This document shows, piece by piece, positions 5,192-5,481 of a stretch of DNA of 5,481 nt. The stretch lies in assembly GCA_945949625.1 (NCBI GenBank), contig CAMFFI010000089.1, positions 1 through 5,481 of the forward strand. The letters are read 5' to 3'. Position 1 is the first letter of the stretch, and each line of letters begins with the position of its first letter. The DNA comes from an uncultured bacterium. Its GTDB lineage: Bacteria > Bacillota > Clostridia > Oscillospirales > Acutalibacteraceae. Below the pieces are notes generated by a model. That model saw nothing but the letters and a program-made list of their open reading frames with translations. It made no database searches and had not been told where the DNA came from. The translations under genes were made by a program, and so were the position numbers.

Positions 5192-5218
5192 AAAAAAGGA
5201 TGAACAGCGTTCATCCTT
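5192..5218 (-). terminator. Terminator of the transposase fragment
   Basis: Read on the minus strand, AAGGATGAAC (5218-5209) pairs with GTTCATCCTT (5205-5196), a perfect 10-bp stem with a 3-nt loop, followed by a run of six T (stem end at 5197-5196 to 5192). The first bases of the stem overlap the transposase stop codon. It separates the transposase from the promoter of the next minus-strand gene, 2 bp beyond. Confidence 0.85.
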
Positions 5219-5481
5219 AAATGTTTGTATTATATTTATCCTCTGCCCATTTTATTGGGTTTTCGTCAATGTATTGACAAATGTTTTGGTAATCAATATC
5301 ATCACGAATGATGTGGTCATGGTATGAACGCTGAAACAAAATGTCTATTGGCAATAATTTCTTACATTCTAATGTTGATAATGATTTAAATGCACATATT
5401 ATATCGGATACCGTAGGGGAGGGGCTTGTGTCAAGAGTAACATACTTTACACTTTGTGTAAGAACATACTTTACACTTTTG
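5217..5481 (-). CDS. IS200-like REP-associated transposase (RAYT/Y1), C-terminal part
   Basis: The frame is open from the right edge to a TAA at 5219-5217, 87 full codons, so the 5' end is outside the window. Its end reads DTSPSPTVSDIICAFKSL, then LFQRSYHDHIIRDD, IDYQNICQYIDENP and IKWAEDKYN. The blocks FQRSYHDHIIR and DYxxIxxYIxxNPxKW are hallmarks of the REP-associated tyrosine transposases (Y1_Tnp, PF01797-related), single-strand DNA nucleases that act on hairpins. The Tyr in DIDYQNI is the likely nucleophile position; the HUH histidines would lie upstream, out of view. The first visible residues hold a duplicated SVKYV encoded by a 24-bp tandem repeat, in the place of the family's variable Ser/Pro-rich linker. 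Whether the whole gene is intact cannot be seen. It is followed directly by its own terminator and is AT-rich like its neighbour. Confidence 0.82.
   Translation of the reverse strand, partial: KSVKYVLTQSVKYVTLDTSPSPTVSDIICAFKSLSTLECKKLLPIDILFQRSYHDHIIRDDIDYQNICQYIDENPIKWAEDKYNTNI
5439..5479. repeat. 24-bp-period tandem repeat, two copies visible
   Basis: AACATACTTTACACTTT occurs at 5439-5455 and again at 5463-5479, 17 identical bases with a 24-bp period (eight codons). Between the cores, GTGTAA and TTACAC arms can form a small hairpin. The second copy ends two bases from the window edge, so more copies may follow. On the minus strand it encodes SVKYV twice in the transposase frame. Confidence 0.75.

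Noticed and set aside
5439..5479. CRISPR-like repeats
   Set aside because: Only two copies, with 7-nt intervals instead of spacers of about 30 nt, and inside a coding frame. It is a simple tandem repeat.

Overview
The window looks like chromosomal DNA of a low-to-moderate-GC Firmicute, most likely a gut-type Clostridia (Oscillospirales/Lachnospirales-like). The grounds are AT-rich spacers, strong AGGAGG-type ribosome binding sites, a consensus SigA-type promoter, a lipoprotein-anchored binding protein and short hairpin/U-tract terminators. This placement is an inference from style, not from a marker gene.

Layout, left to right. (1) 1-133: the tail of an upstream unit, with a CAATT repeat of 7-nt period and a clear intrinsic terminator. 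(2) 154-371: a decayed piece of a metallo-beta-lactamase (MBL) fold gene, recognisable by a SHFHPDHF motif. (3) 364-642: a roughly 280-bp non-autonomous element with 25-bp terminal inverted repeats bounded by TA. It is packed with internal hairpins (MITE-like) and sits directly in the MBL remnant. (4) 680-3110: a complete polar amino acid ABC importer in the order binding lipoprotein, permease, ATPase (glnH-glnP-glnQ type). It is driven by a TTGACA-17-TATAAT promoter whose -10 box is half of a perfect 18-bp palindrome, and it ends at a strong terminator. A hairpin and a second copy of the MITE tip lie between the binding protein and the permease. (5) 3120-4043: an EamA/DMT-family 10-TM transporter whose ribosome binding site abuts the U-tract of the preceding terminator. 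(6) 4080-4224: a truncated, frameshifted glyoxalase/VOC C-terminal remnant. (7) 4354-5058, minus strand: an AT-rich, membrane-anchored protein of unknown function with its own promoter. (8) 5217-5481, minus strand: the C-terminal part of an IS200-like REP-associated tyrosine transposase (RAYT/Y1 type) that runs off the right edge and carries an in-frame 24-bp tandem repeat.

How it works together: the lipoprotein captures a polar amino acid (glutamine is the best guess), the permease homodimer forms the channel and the ATPase powers uptake. The downstream DMT exporter may be co-transcribed by readthrough, but it has a separate job. The rest is accessory DNA: two pseudogenes, one structured mobile element plus a scar of it, one transposase fragment and one orphan protein. 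The most unusual parts are the structured TA-flanked element, its second tip in the glnP leader, where it could pair with the hairpin region next to the ribosome binding site, and the in-frame repeat inside the transposase linker.
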